From Desulfobacteraceae bacterium (GTDB lineage Bacteria > Desulfobacterota > Desulfobacteria > Desulfobacterales > Desulfobacteraceae), in assembly GCA_024225635.1 (NCBI GenBank), contig JAAEMK010000539.1, positions 1 through 64,000 of the forward strand: a stretch of DNA of 64,000 bases, in the 5' to 3' direction. The translations under genes and the position numbers were made by a program. The notes under the pieces were generated by a model, which was given only the letters and a program-made list of their open reading frames with translations, was not told where the DNA came from and ran no database searches. Of this stretch, positions 7,183-16,864 are shown in pieces (within the stretch, counting starts at the first letter, position 1; every line of letters begins with the position of its first letter).

Positions 7183-10100
7183 ATGATCGTTCAAAAAGCC
7201 ATCATCCCAAGGGTCGTTGCCGTCGTTATGGCGGCAACGGCTCTCCTGACCTGCCTTCCTGGGCCCCTTGCCATTGCCGAAGAACTCAAATTCCAGCGGG
7301 CATTTAACACCAATACCTACAACAACAGCATGATCCAGGACAGGGACGGTTTTCTCTGGGTGGGAACGACCAAAGGGATTGTCAGGTATGACGGCTATGG
7401 CACAAAGGTCTACCAGGTGAAACCGGGCTCTTTGACGGCCTATTCCCCGGCCTTATTTGAGGATGATGAGGGCCTGTTGTGGATGGGAACAATTGGCGGG
7501 GGACTCAATGTGTTTGACAAGAAGAAAAACGCCTTCACCTATTACAGGGATGACCCCCATAATCCCAACACCATCAACTGCGACCAGTTCAACTGGGCGC
7601 CAAGAACCATCACCCAGGACAAGCAGGGGTTGATCTGGCTGGGAACCCAGGCCGGAATCAACAGCTTTGACAAGCGCACCTCTCTCTTTGCCGGTTACAG
7701 GCACGACCCTGAAGACCCGGACTCATTGATCCATGACTCCGTGTGGACCCTCATGGTGGATAGCCGGGACATGGTCTGGATAGGAACCGCTGCAGGCCTT
7801 GACTGTTTTGACAAGCAAACAGGAAAATTTACCCATTTTATCCACGATCCCGACAATCCCGACAGCCTTGGGAAAGGAATCGTCTACGCCATTGAAGAGG
7901 ACATGGAGGGCACCCTGTGGATCGGAACGGGCCAGGGGGGACTCAACAGGCTTGACAGGACCACGGGCCGATTTTTCCATTACCGCCACGACCCGAAGGA
8001 TCCCCACAGCCTTGCCCATGACGAGGTATACTCCATCACCGAGGATCTCCAGGGCAATCTATGGCTCGGCCGATCGTATTCCGTGGCCGTGGGCCTTGAG
8101 AAATTCGACAAATCCTCCGGCCGGTTCACCCTGTACACCCACGCTCACCATAATCCGAACTCCATCAGCGGCAACATCGTCATGGGCTGCTGCGTTGACC
8201 GGGCCGGCATCCTGTGGATCATTGAAAATACAGGCCCCATCGACAAGTATGACCCGAACATGAAACCGTTTGAGCTCTATCAGCACAACCCCGATATCAA
8301 GGACAGCGTCAGCTCCAATGTTGTTCCCTCCATCACGGAGGACAGCCGGGGCAACATCTGGATGGGCACCCAACTGGGAGGGCTCAACCGGTTTGACCCA
8401 AAGACCGGCAGCTTCACGGTATTTCAACAAGACCCGGCCAATCCCATGGGGATCTCGGACAACTATGTCTTCTCCATCATGGAAGACAGCGCCAACAACC
8501 TGTGGGTCTCCATGAACAACGGCATCCACGGTATCTTTGACCCGGATACGGGGCGCTTCAAGGAGCAATACAAGAACCCGGTCGCCCCTGTGGCGGCCAG
8601 GGGCATGGTAGAGGACCGCCTGGATCCCGATATTTTCTGGTTTGGCACCGAGAGCAACGGCCTGTTTCAATTCAACAGAAGGACAAACACCTTTAAACAG
8701 TTCAAAAACGATCCCAATGATCCCGGCTCCATCAGCATCAACAACATCGTCAATCTCTTCCAGGATGATAACGGAATGCTCTGGGTCCCGACCCAGGGCA
8801 GAGGACTTGACAGGTTTATCAGGGAAACAGGCGATTTCAAGCATCACCGGACGGATCCCGACGATCCTGCAACCATCAGCGGCAACACGGTCAATGACTG
8901 CCATGTGGACCGTGCCGGCAACTTCTGGGTAACCACGGGGGACGGGGGGCTGAACCGGTTTGACAAAGAGCGGGGCACCTTTGAGCGCTATACCAAAGCC
9001 CACGGCTTCACCACCATGGACCTGCGGGCCATACTCGAAGACGCAAAGGGAAATCTCTGGTTGGGCTCCGATGCCGGCATCATTGAGTTCAACATCGCAA
9101 CGGAGCGGGTCACACGAATCCACACCCAGGCCTACGGGCTCCAGGGGGACGAATTCAGCATCTATGGAACCAGTGCCTGTAAGACCCGGGAAGGAGAGAT
9201 GTGGTTTGCCGGGTTGAACGGGGTCAACAGTTTCTTTCCCGAAAAGATCCACACCAACCAATTCATACCGCCCATTGCATTGAACGCCATCCGCCAGGGA
9301 GACAGGGAGCTCAACCAGGGGATCTCCCCGGAGCGGATCGAAGCCATCCATCTTCCCTGGCAGAAAAATTCCTTTGAATTTGAATTTGTCGCCCTCAGCT
9401 ATGCCCATCCGGAAAACAACCGCTACGCCTATTTCCTCGAAGGGTTTGAAACCGAATGGAACCACACGGGAACAAGGCGGTTCGGCAATTACACCAACCT
9501 TCCCGGCGGGGAATATGTCCTGAGGCTGTTCGGGTCCAACAACGACGGGGTGTGGAACACCGCGGGCCATGCCATCACAGTACGGGTGGACGCCCCGCCC
9601 TGGAAGCGCTGGTGGGCATGGATTATCTACCTGATCACCACCACGGCCCTCCTGACCTTTGTCGGGCTGTACAGCACCGAAGCCTACAAAAAAAAGCTCA
9701 AGGAGGAGAGAAGATTTTCCCAAAAGCTTCGCCAGATCGATTCAATGCGAAAAAAACTCATGGAAAAGCAGGTAACGGTGGAGCTTGAGCTGAGGCAAAG
9801 CCGGGACACCCTTGAAAATACCGTAAACGAGCGCACAATGGAGTTGAAGATCGCCAAGGAAAAAGCAGAGGCGGCCAACCGCGCAAAGAGCGAGTTCCTT
9901 GCAAACATGAGCCATGAGATACGCACCCCCCTGAACCTGATCATGGGATTTTCCGAAACCCTGGAAAAAGAACTCATCAACAGCCGGCACAGGGATTACA
10001 TCGCAACCATCCGCTCCAGCGGCAAATCCCTGTTGACCCTGCTCAACGATATTCTGGACATCTCCAGGGTGGAGGCGGGAAAAATGCGTATCGAATACAA

Positions 10101-10986
10101 ACCCTTTGACCTGGAAAACCTTTTAAACGAAATCGAGCAGATCTTTACCAAAAAGATCGAACAGAAACGATTGAATTTCATCCTTGACCTGGCCCCGGCC
10201 CTCCCCAAATACATCATCCTGGATGAAACCCGGTTACGGCAGGTGCTGCTCAACATTGTCGGCAATGCCATCAAGTTCACCGACCATGGCCATGTCCGGC
10301 TCTCCACCCGTTTCCCGGGCGCGCCCGGGCAGGGGGAGTCATCCGACCTCATAATCACGGTGGAAGATACGGGCATGGGCATTGCCCCAAACCAGACAGA
10401 GAAAATATTCGGGGTATTCACCCAGCAGAAGGGCCAGGACCAGAGCCGATACGGCGGCACCGGCCTGGGACTTGCCATCACCAAACGGCTTGTGGAAATG
10501 ATGAACGGCTCCATCTCCGTGACATCGCCCCCTGGACTGGGAACCACATTTACCGTCATCATCCGGGGGGTCAAGAGCGCGTCGGCCGAAAGATTTTTCA
10601 ATGACCATGGCCTCCCCCATGCCGTGCCCGAGCAGTCCTGGCGGACAAGCCCCCTGGCTCTGGCCAATACCATAAAACCTTTGTCAACGGAATCGATCCG
10701 GCAGCTCTCCTCCCTTATCACAATCCTGGAAGAAATCAGGGAAGAAACCTGGAATGATCTCTGCGACGCCATGATCATTGAGGACATTAAGAACTTTGCC
10801 CTTACCATCGAAGGGCTGGGCAAGGAGCATGACAAGGAGATCCTCGATCTATGGGGAAAAATGCTCATGGAACAGGCCCAGGCTTTTAACATTGAAGCAC
10901 TCTCTTCGACCCTGAAAAGCTTTCCGGAAATCATCCAGGCCCTGTCGAGCCTGCTGCCGGCAGAAGAAGAGATGAAATGCACATAA
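7183..10986 (+). CDS. Two-component sensor kinase with periplasmic beta-propeller (Reg_prop, Y_Y_Y, HisKA, HATPase)
   Basis: A 1267-residue membrane sensor kinase. After a signal sequence of about 30 residues comes a long periplasmic region with around 14 repeated blades of the type EDxxGxLWIGTxxGGLNRFDxxTGxF, each ending in HDPxNPxSL. These are two-component-regulator propeller repeats and should form two seven-bladed propellers. A Y_Y_Y domain (about 715-800) leads to a transmembrane helix near 812-830. A coiled coil follows, then HisKA with [12 protein letters not shown] (near 905) and HATPase with GGTGLGL. Unlike the Bacteroidetes hybrids of this architecture it lacks a receiver and a DNA-binding domain; a helical tail without an obvious phospho-accepting histidine ends the protein. 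Its partner response regulator starts 18 bases downstream. Ligand unknown; these sensors often read glycans. Confidence 0.92.
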   Translation: MIVQKAIIPRVVAVVMAATALLTCLPGPLAIAEELKFQRAFNTNTYNNSMIQDRDGFLWVGTTKGIVRYDGYGTKVYQVKPGSLTAYSPALFEDDEGLLWMGTIGGGLNVFDKKKNAFTYYRDDPHNPNTINCDQFNWAPRTITQDKQGLIWLGTQAGINSFDKRTSLFAGYRHDPEDPDSLIHDSVWTLMVDSRDMVWIGTAAGLDCFDKQTGKFTHFIHDPDNPDSLGKGIVYAIEEDMEGTLWIGTGQGGLNRLDRTTGRFFHYRHDPKDPHSLAHDEVYSITEDLQGNLWLGRSYSVAVGLEKFDKSSGRFTLYTHAHHNPNSISGNIVMGCCVDRAGILWIIENTGPIDKYDPNMKPFELYQHNPDIKDSVSSNVVPSITEDSRGNIWMGTQLGGLNRFDPKTGSFTVFQQDPANPMGISDNYVFSIMEDSANNLWVSMNNGIHGIFDPDTGRFKEQYKNPVAPVAARGMVEDRLDPDIFWFGTESNGLFQFNRRTNTFKQFKNDPNDPGSISINNIVNLFQDDNGMLWVPTQGRGLDRFIRETGDFKHHRTDPDDPATISGNTVNDCHVDRAGNFWVTTGDGGLNRFDKERGTFERYTKAHGFTTMDLRAILEDAKGNLWLGSDAGIIEFNIATERVTRIHTQAYGLQGDEFSIYGTSACKTREGEMWFAGLNGVNSFFPEKIHTNQFIPPIALNAIRQGDRELNQGISPERIEAIHLPWQKNSFEFEFVALSYAHPENNRYAYFLEGFETEWNHTGTRRFGNYTNLPGGEYVLRLFGSNNDGVWNTAGHAITVRVDAPPWKRWWAWIIYLITTTALLTFVGLYSTEAYKKKLKEERRFSQKLRQIDSMRKKLMEKQVTVELELRQSRDTLENTVNERTMELKIAKEKAEAANRAKSEFLANMSHEIRTPLNLIMGFSETLEKELINSRHRDYIATIRSSGKSLLTLLNDILDISRVEAGKMRIEYKPFDLENLLNEIEQIFTKKIEQKRLNFILDLAPALPKYIILDETRLRQVLLNIVGNAIKFTDHGHVRLSTRFPGAPGQGESSDLIITVEDTGMGIAPNQTEKIFGVFTQQKGQDQSRYGGTGLGLAITKRLVEMMNGSISVTSPPGLGTTFTVIIRGVKSASAERFFNDHGLPHAVPEQSWRTSPLALANTIKPLSTESIRQLSSLITILEEIREETWNDLCDAMIIEDIKNFALTIEGLGKEHDKEILDLWGKMLMEQAQAFNIEALSSTLKSFPEIIQALSSLLPAEEEMKCT

Positions 10987-11003
10987 CCCAATGGAGATAT
11001 CAT

Positions 11004-11588
11004 ATGAACAACAAAAAACCCCTTGTTCTGGCGGTTGACGACAACCCCCAGAACCCGCAGTTCCTCGGGAAACTGCTTTCGGAGAACGGCTATGAGGTGG
11101 GTGTTGCCCAGGATGGCATCCAGGCATTGACCTTTTTGAAAAAGAACCAGCCGGATCTCGTTCTTCTGGACATCATGATGCCCGGCATGGACGGGTATGG
11201 GGTGTGTGAAGAGATCAAAGCCAACCTTGGCACCCGGCACATTCCCGTAATTTTTCTCACGGCCAAAACGGAAACAGAAGATATTGTCAAAGGCTTTGAG
11301 GTGGGCGGGGTGGATTATGTGGTCAAACCGTTCAATTCCGCCGAGCTCCTTGCACGGGTTCGCACCCATGTGGAGATGAAAATGCTCAGGGGCCTGCTCC
11401 CCATCTGCTCAAGCTGCAAGCGCATCCGGAACGATGCCGGATTCTGGGAGCAGATCGAGGCCTATATCGAAGCCCATTCACAGATTCTGTTCAGCCACAG
11501 CCTGTGCCATGAGTGCATGGGTAAACTCTACGGGGACAAGGAGTGGTACAAAAAACGGCTTTCCAAAAAGGAACCCAAGGACTCATGA
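11004..11588 (+). CDS. Response regulator with cysteine-rich C-terminal tail
   Basis: A 194-residue receiver protein, probably the target of the propeller kinase just upstream. The receiver has AVDDN, the phospho-acceptor in LVLLDIMMPGMDG and the KPF lysine. Instead of a DNA-binding domain it ends in about 60 residues beginning GLLPICSSCKRIR and ending FSHSLCHECMGKLYG, giving two CxxC pairs about 40 residues apart. A second response regulator in this window (23913-24566) has nearly the same tail. The ATG at 11004 is preferred over an upstream frame because GGAG lies 8 bases before it. Its stop overlaps the convergent amidohydrolase stop by a few bases. Output is unknown; a zinc-stabilised interaction module is a reasonable guess. 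Confidence 0.88.
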   Translation: MNNKKPLVLAVDDNPQNPQFLGKLLSENGYEVGVAQDGIQALTFLKKNQPDLVLLDIMMPGMDGYGVCEEIKANLGTRHIPVIFLTAKTETEDIVKGFEVGGVDYVVKPFNSAELLARVRTHVEMKMLRGLLPICSSCKRIRNDAGFWEQIEAYIEAHSQILFSHSLCHECMGKLYGDKEWYKKRLSKKEPKDS

Positions 11589-12848
11589 ACGATCCGGGCC
11601 GGTGAGTTCCCCGTTTTCCACCACCATCCGGCCGTCCACGATCACATGGGTGACATCACTGCCCTTTGCCCCATGGACCAGGCTTGCAAAGGGGTCGTAA
11701 ACAGGCACCAGGTGGGGCTTTCCCAGGTTCACAAGGATGATGTCGGCCCGCTTGCCCCTTGTGAGGGAGCCGATCTTCCGGTCAAGGCCCAGGGCCCTTG
11801 CCCCGCCCAGGGTGGCCAGGGTCACCACCTTTCTTGCCGCAAGCACCCCGGGATCGGCACAGGCAGCCTTGTGCAGCTTGGAGACCATGTCCATCTCCTG
11901 GAAGAGATCCAGGTTGTTGTTGCTGGCGCTGCCGTCGGTGCCAAGGCCCAGGGTAATCCCGGCATCCATCATGCCTGGCACGGGCGCAATGCCAGCGGCA
12001 AGCTTCATGTTGCTCTCCGCGCAATGGGCCACCCCTGCCCCCCGCTTTTTGATAATGGCCATATCCGCTTCATCGATCCACACGCAGTGAACCAGCAGGC
12101 AGGTGTCATCGATGATACCAAGGTCGTCCAGGTATCGGACCACGGAGCGGTCCCCGCACCGGGGGATCTTGGTTGTTTCCGCCCCTGTCTCCGCCACATG
12201 GATCTGGAACAGGACGTTTAGATCCCTTGCCGCCTGTCTGGCCGTAACAAGGGTGGCTTGCGAACAGGTGTAGGGGGAATGGCAGAAGATCGACGGCATG
12301 ATCAATGAAGAGCGGCCGGTCCAGCGCCGGACAAATTCCACGGCCGCGGCAACGTTCTGTTTGGGATCAGGCACACCCGGAGCCGGGAAATCGATGACCC
12401 CCTGGCCGGCAACCATCCGGATGCCCGACAAAAGGGCGGCCTCCGCCACCCCATCCCCATAAAAATATCCGTCGCAGCAGCAGGTGGTGCCGGACAACAG
12501 CAGCTCCTCACAGGAGTGCCGGGCCCATTTTCGAACCGACGCCGGGGTAATCTGTTCCGCCTCGGCCGGAAAGATGTGCTCAAAGAGCCACACATCCAGG
12601 GGCAGATCGTCGGCAAGCCCCCGGAACAACGACATGGGAAGATGGGTGTGGCAGTTGACAAGGCCCGGCATGACCACGCATCCCGCGGCATCGATCACCC
12701 TTGCCCGGGCGGGCATTGGAATGGACCCGGCAGGACCCAGGGCCCGGATTTCGCCATCTTCAACCAAAAGCGATCCGTTTTCAATGACAGACGAATCCTC
12801 CGCCATGGTAAGAAGGATGCCGTTCCGGATGAAAAGCTGGTTTGCCAT
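11583..12848 (-). CDS. Amidohydrolase of the MtaD / aminofutalosine deaminase type
   Basis: A 421-residue metal-dependent deaminase of the amidohydrolase superfamily, in the group that includes S-adenosylhomocysteine / methylthioadenosine deaminase (MtaD), chlorohydrolases and aminodeoxyfutalosine deaminase (MqnX). The metal site is visible as NCHTHLPMSL near residue 66, HVAETGAET near 210 and GTDGSASNN near 300. It is the last gene of a minus-strand run with UbiA-like, UbiX-like and tRNA nucleotidyltransferase genes. Because UbiA- and UbiX-like enzymes (MqnP, MqnL) act in the futalosine menaquinone route, aminofutalosine deamination is the attractive assignment, but sequence alone does not exclude an SAH/MTA deaminase. 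The ATG at 12848 follows GAGGTGG; a GTG three codons earlier is the alternative. Confidence 0.85.
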   Translation of the reverse strand: MANQLFIRNGILLTMAEDSSVIENGSLLVEDGEIRALGPAGSIPMPARARVIDAAGCVVMPGLVNCHTHLPMSLFRGLADDLPLDVWLFEHIFPAEAEQITPASVRKWARHSCEELLLSGTTCCCDGYFYGDGVAEAALLSGIRMVAGQGVIDFPAPGVPDPKQNVAAAVEFVRRWTGRSSLIMPSIFCHSPYTCSQATLVTARQAARDLNVLFQIHVAETGAETTKIPRCGDRSVVRYLDDLGIIDDTCLLVHCVWIDEADMAIIKKRGAGVAHCAESNMKLAAGIAPVPGMMDAGITLGLGTDGSASNNNLDLFQEMDMVSKLHKAACADPGVLAARKVVTLATLGGARALGLDRKIGSLTRGKRADIILVNLGKPHLVPVYDPFASLVHGAKGSDVTHVIVDGRMVVENGELTGPDRS

Positions 12849-12868
12849 GATTCCCACCTCAATGATTT

Positions 12869-14215
12869 TTAGCCTGGGTCTGCCTCACCATTGCCTCCCG
12901 GTTCTTCCCCCGGACCGAGTGACAGCACCAGGGCTTCCAGTTCAACCCGGGTGTTGAGGGCCGGGTCGTCCAGGACCCGGTCAAAGAGGCGGTTCATCAC
13001 CCGGCCCACCGCCGGTCCCTGGGGGATATTCAGCAGGGCCATCACATCTTTTCCGCTGACGGCAAGGTCCCGGACGCTGAACCCGCCCCCACCGTTGCGG
13101 CGGATCTCCGCCAAGAGCTTGTTGAGCCGGACCCGGATATCCCCGAGAGTATAGGGCCGTTTTGCCAGGTTGCCCCCCATGTCCGCGATCCTGATGCGCA
13201 TGAACTCCCGGTAGGTCACCCCGTGCCGTTCCAGGAGCACCAGGATACGGCGGGCCGCTTTCGGGGTGGTTTCCCCGGTCAACGGCCGCATATGCACCCG
13301 GATGACGGCGTCAATGTAGTCGATCTCCTGGTTGGAAAACTTCAGCCTTTCCAGGTCCGCGACAATTTCCTCCCGAAACTCTTCATGCCCGTGGAAGGTA
13401 AGCCTGCCCTCTTTTTCCACGGCCGCCTCAAACTTTCCCGCATCATGGAGAAAGCCTGCCAATCTCAAAAGGGGCCGCCGGGGGGAGAGGGAATCCCCCA
13501 CTATCATGCAGTGTTCAAACACGGTCTCTCCATGATAAGGACCGCCGTCCAGGTCAACCAGGCGGGCCAGGCAGGGAAAGACGGCTTTTAACAGCCCCGT
13601 CTCCTGGAGAGTATTGAAGAAGAGCGATGGCCGGTCATGGCCCATGGCCTTGAGGATCTCGCCCCGGATGCGCTCCTTTGCCACCCGGGTCCCGGCAAGG
13701 TCCCCATGGCGTTGGATGGCGTCAAAGGTTTCAGGCGCAAGCCTCCCCTTGAGCTGGGAGACAAACCGGCAGGCCCTCACCATTCGCAGGGGGTCCTCGA
13801 GGATTCGGCTATCCCCGTCCCGGGTGAACCGGATAATGCCCTGTTCCAGGTCCTGTTGCCCGGAAAAGGGATCGATCACGGAGCCGGTCACAGGGTCCCA
13901 GGCCATGCTGTTAACGGTGAGATCCCGTTTTTCCAGGTCGGACTCGGGAAAATCAGAGGGCCTGCCCCGGAGGGTGGCCACCTCGATGCCGTTGACCAGG
14001 CAGAGATGAAAGCTTTTCCCCACCGTCCGGACATGCTGGTCCTTAAAAATCTTCTGGATCTCGGCAAGGGAGGCGTTGGTGACGATATCCACGTCCGACG
14101 GCCGCTTTTGGCTCACCATGTCCCTGACCGCCCCCCCGGCGATATAGGCCTTGCACCGGTTCCCGGCAAGCCGTTCAAGGATGAGTTCAACCCCATCGTT
14201 CAATACAGGCGCCAT
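12869..14215 (-). CDS. CCA tRNA nucleotidyltransferase / poly(A) polymerase family
   Basis: This 448-residue class II nucleotidyltransferase adds or repairs the CCA end of tRNA (or polyadenylates RNA in PcnB relatives). The head domain shows YIAGGAVRDMV followed by SDVDIVTNAS with the two catalytic aspartates; a flexible-loop and neck region follow, and an HD phosphohydrolase domain (HDAGKF near residue 265) with an RNA-binding C terminus. The ATG at 14215 shares its A with the stop of the UbiX-like gene (TGATG), which fits translational coupling; a GTG seven codons upstream (14236) is the alternative. Its position inside a quinone-related operon is unlinked in function. Whether it adds A only, or both C and A, cannot be told by eye. 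Confidence 0.9.
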   Translation of the reverse strand: MAPVLNDGVELILERLAGNRCKAYIAGGAVRDMVSQKRPSDVDIVTNASLAEIQKIFKDQHVRTVGKSFHLCLVNGIEVATLRGRPSDFPESDLEKRDLTVNSMAWDPVTGSVIDPFSGQQDLEQGIIRFTRDGDSRILEDPLRMVRACRFVSQLKGRLAPETFDAIQRHGDLAGTRVAKERIRGEILKAMGHDRPSLFFNTLQETGLLKAVFPCLARLVDLDGGPYHGETVFEHCMIVGDSLSPRRPLLRLAGFLHDAGKFEAAVEKEGRLTFHGHEEFREEIVADLERLKFSNQEIDYIDAVIRVHMRPLTGETTPKAARRILVLLERHGVTYREFMRIRIADMGGNLAKRPYTLGDIRVRLNKLLAEIRRNGGGGFSVRDLAVSGKDVMALLNIPQGPAVGRVMNRLFDRVLDDPALNTRVELEALVLSLGPGEEPGGNGEADPG

Positions 14216-14829
14216 CAGTCGGTTCCGTTGCTCCACCGGGGAACCAGGTCGTGGTCCACGTGCAGGTGATCCAGTATCCGTGCCACCACCGTGTCCGCCA
14301 GGGCCTCCATGGTGGAGGGAAAGGTATAGAACGATGGGGAGGGGGGCAGGATGGTGGCGCCGGCACGGCAGGCACGGGTCATGTTCTCCAGATGAATCAG
14401 GCTGAAGGGGGTCTCCCTCGGCACCAGGATCAGGGGACGTCGCTCCTTGAGACAGACATCGGCGGACCGGGTGATGAGATTGTCGGCAAAGCCCGCCGCA
14501 ATGTTTGCAAGGCTCTTCATGGAGCAGGGAACAACGGCCATGCCCGAATGCACAAAGGACCCGCTTGCGGGGGAGGCCGCGTAATCGGTCTGTTCAAACA
14601 CCTTGATGCTGCTCTCTTTATGGCACACCACCCCTTTTGTTTTCAGAAACGCCTCAAGGCACTCCCCGGGCTCAAACCCCAGTTCATGGGCCAGCACCCG
14701 GAACCCGCCCTCGGACACCATGAGAATCACCCGGCAGGGGGACGCGACAAGGGCCTTTACCAGCCTGATCCCGTAAACAACGCCCGAGGCGCCGCAGATG
14801 GCCACCACATAGGTTGGTTGTGTTTTCAT
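14215..14829 (-). CDS. UbiX-family flavin prenyltransferase
   Basis: UbiX enzymes prenylate reduced FMN to make the prenylated-FMN cofactor for UbiD-type decarboxylases. The 204-residue product has the glycine-rich N-terminal flavin site ICGASGVVYGIRL and the conserved region SGMAVVPCSMKSLANIAAGFADNLITR, quoted here only as VPCSMKSLANIAAG. The C-terminal RETPFSLIHLENM matches the family. Its start overlaps the stop of the UbiA-like gene by four bases (ATGA). In the futalosine menaquinone pathway the homologue is called MqnL. No UbiD-type decarboxylase is in the window. Confidence 0.93.
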   Translation of the reverse strand: MKTQPTYVVAICGASGVVYGIRLVKALVASPCRVILMVSEGGFRVLAHELGFEPGECLEAFLKTKGVVCHKESSIKVFEQTDYAASPASGSFVHSGMAVVPCSMKSLANIAAGFADNLITRSADVCLKERRPLILVPRETPFSLIHLENMTRACRAGATILPPSPSFYTFPSTMEALADTVVARILDHLHVDHDLVPRWSNGTD

Positions 14830-15695
14830 CCCACCATGACCTCGGTCAAAACCCCTGCAAGAAGGGTGATGGAAACAACGCTGTTGATATGAAAAAAAGC
14901 GATGTTGATGTGGGTGAGGTTATCCGGCTTGACGAGCTGATGCTCGGCAACAAGCAACAGGGCGATCCCCCCCAGGAACCAGAGAAATACCGGGGCCATG
15001 CCAAAGGCAAGGTACATGGCAAAGAAGAAAACAAGGGTACCCAGGTGGAGAAGGGAGGACAGGGCCATGGCGTTTCCGGGCCCGATGGCGGACGGAATGG
15101 AGTAAAGCCCCTCCCCTGTGTCAAATTCCGTGTCCTGGCAGGCATAGAGGATATCAAACCCCGCGATATAGGTCATGAGGGCCAGGGTGAGAAAGATCAC
15201 CCCAAGACTAAGGGTGCCTGTCACGGCGATCCAGGCCCCCAGGGGCGCAAGGGAGATGGCCGCCCCCAGGTAAAGGTGGCAGTAGGGGGTGAACCGCTTG
15301 GTATAGGAGTAGAACAGGAGGAAAAAAAGCACAGGAAACGAGAGCCGGAAGCAGAGGGTGCCCAGCATGGCTGCGGCAAATATGAACAGGGCCGAGGAGA
15401 CCCCCACAAACAGGGCCGCATCTTTTTTGGACAACAGGCCCGCCGGGATCTCCCGGTTGGCGGTCCTGGGGTTCTCCCTGTCAATATCCGCATCCAGAAT
15501 CCGGTTGAACCCCATGGCGGCGGATCTCGCCCCCACCATGGCGGCAAGTATCCATAGGAGCACGGACACCTTCGGTTCATGAATCTTCCAGGCCAGGATC
15601 ACGGCGGAAAGGGCAAAGGGAAGGGCAAACACGGTGTGGGAAAACTTGATCATTCTCCCGAAGAGGAGGATCTTCTCCTTAACAATCGACTTCAT
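14826..15695 (-). CDS. UbiA-family polyprenyltransferase (MqnP/UbiA-like)
   Basis: An integral membrane prenyltransferase of about 289 residues with eight or so hydrophobic helices. The two aspartate-rich motifs are NRILDADID near residue 65 and YACQDTEFD near 185, which bind Mg2+-polyprenyl diphosphate. Family members attach a polyprenyl chain to 4-hydroxybenzoate or, in the futalosine route, to dihydroxynaphthoate precursors (MqnP). It is the first gene of a four-gene minus-strand operon with UbiX-like, tRNA nucleotidyltransferase and deaminase genes. The ATG at 15695 has AGGAG 12 bases upstream; a second ATG at 15707 sits directly against that ribosome site and is less likely. The 158 bases upstream hold nothing I recognise. 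Confidence 0.9.
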   Translation of the reverse strand: MKSIVKEKILLFGRMIKFSHTVFALPFALSAVILAWKIHEPKVSVLLWILAAMVGARSAAMGFNRILDADIDRENPRTANREIPAGLLSKKDAALFVGVSSALFIFAAAMLGTLCFRLSFPVLFFLLFYSYTKRFTPYCHLYLGAAISLAPLGAWIAVTGTLSLGVIFLTLALMTYIAGFDILYACQDTEFDTGEGLYSIPSAIGPGNAMALSSLLHLGTLVFFFAMYLAFGMAPVFLWFLGGIALLLVAEHQLVKPDNLTHINIAFFHINSVVSITLLAGVLTEVMVG

Positions 15696-15853
15696 TCTTT
15701 GACACATCTCCTGAACGGTTCTACTTACAGCTCCTTGCGTATGAATAGAGCCCGTTTGTTATTTAATCGGTTACGCCTGCATCAATTGGCGTGCCGACAT
15801 CCATGGGACCGGCGGGCAACCCCCATTTCCCATGAAGACCGGCACAAAATTCT

Positions 15854-16864
15854 CTAATATAGTCCATAAACGGCAGAATTACAATCAGGACATCGCCCCT
15901 CCGGGGTGATAAAACTTCGCACCCGGTAGGCCACCCGCTTCACCAGCAGGGCGCCGCAGTCGTGGCACAAGGTGTTCTCGCTATCAAGTCCGGGAACGTT
16001 CCCGGTGTAGACATATCTCAAACCCGCGGCCTTGCCGGCGTCAAAGGCACGCTCCAGGGACGAAAGGGGGGTCGCCCCCCGGTCGGTCATGCGGTAGCAG
16101 GGATGAAAACGTGAAACGTGCCAGGGGGTCTCCACCCCCAGCTCCCCGGCAATGAACGCGGCAATGCCCTCCACCTGGTCCCTGTCGTCGTTGAGCCCGG
16201 GGATGAGCAGGGTGGTCACCTCCACAAGTATCCCAAGGGACTTCATCAGCTTGAGATTCTCCTTGACCGGTTCGATCCTTGCCTTGCAGTACTTCCGGTA
16301 AAACCCGTCGTCAAAGGCCTTGAGATCCACATTGGCCGCATCGATATAGGGGCCGATGGTCCGGATCAATGCTTCACTCATGTATCCGTTGGTGACGATG
16401 ATGTTGTAAAGCCCCTCGTGGGCGGCAAGTTTGGCGGTCTCAAGGACAAGTTCCGCAAACACCGCAGGTTCGGTATAGGTGTAGGCGATGCTTGCGCAGT
16501 TTGCCTGGACGGCCTGGGCCACGATCTCCCCCGGCGCCGTGTCCACGCCCTGGATGAGCCCCTTGTTGTCCGTGGGCATCTGGGCGATGTCCGCGTTCTG
16601 GCAGAAGCTGCACCTGAAATTGCAGCCCACCGTGGCCACGGAAAAGGAGAGGGAGCCGGGCTTAAGATGAAAGATGGGCTTCTTCTCCACAGGATCGATG
16701 CCCCTTGCAATGACCTTTGGATAGACCAGGGAAACAAGGGTGCCGTCCCGGTTCTCCCGGACATTGCAAAGCCCCCTTTTTCCCTTGTCGATGATGCAGA
16801 AATGGTTGCAGATCCCGCAGCGGACCTTATCGTTATCCAGTTTTTCGTAAATTAATGTTTTCAT
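15854..16864 (-). CDS. Radical SAM enzyme of the AmmeMemoRadiSam (AmrS) family
   Basis: A 336-residue radical SAM protein. The 4Fe-4S cluster motif is CNFRCSFC near residue 78 (CxxxCxxC). An N-terminal cysteine cluster (CGICNHFC...GLCNVRENR) and the GSLSFSVATVGCN lead-in are typical of the AmmeMemoRadiSam radical SAM proteins, which resemble pyruvate-formate lyase activases. A C-terminal CHDCG...CPDC pair may hold a further metal. The usual partners AMMECR1 and MEMO1 are not adjacent. The gene starts inside the last 32 bases of a methyltransferase gene; GGAGG precedes the ATG at 16864, seven codons inside the longer open frame. Reaction unknown. Confidence 0.9.
   Translation of the reverse strand: MKTLIYEKLDNDKVRCGICNHFCIIDKGKRGLCNVRENRDGTLVSLVYPKVIARGIDPVEKKPIFHLKPGSLSFSVATVGCNFRCSFCQNADIAQMPTDNKGLIQGVDTAPGEIVAQAVQANCASIAYTYTEPAVFAELVLETAKLAAHEGLYNIIVTNGYMSEALIRTIGPYIDAANVDLKAFDDGFYRKYCKARIEPVKENLKLMKSLGILVEVTTLLIPGLNDDRDQVEGIAAFIAGELGVETPWHVSRFHPCYRMTDRGATPLSSLERAFDAGKAAGLRYVYTGNVPGLDSENTLCHDCGALLVKRVAYRVRSFITPEGRCPDCNSAVYGLY

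Noticed and set aside
8059-9723. Long minus-strand open frame opposite the propeller kinase
   Set aside because: It mirrors the GC-rich third-position pattern of the real gene; no domain, ribosome site or plausible start is present.
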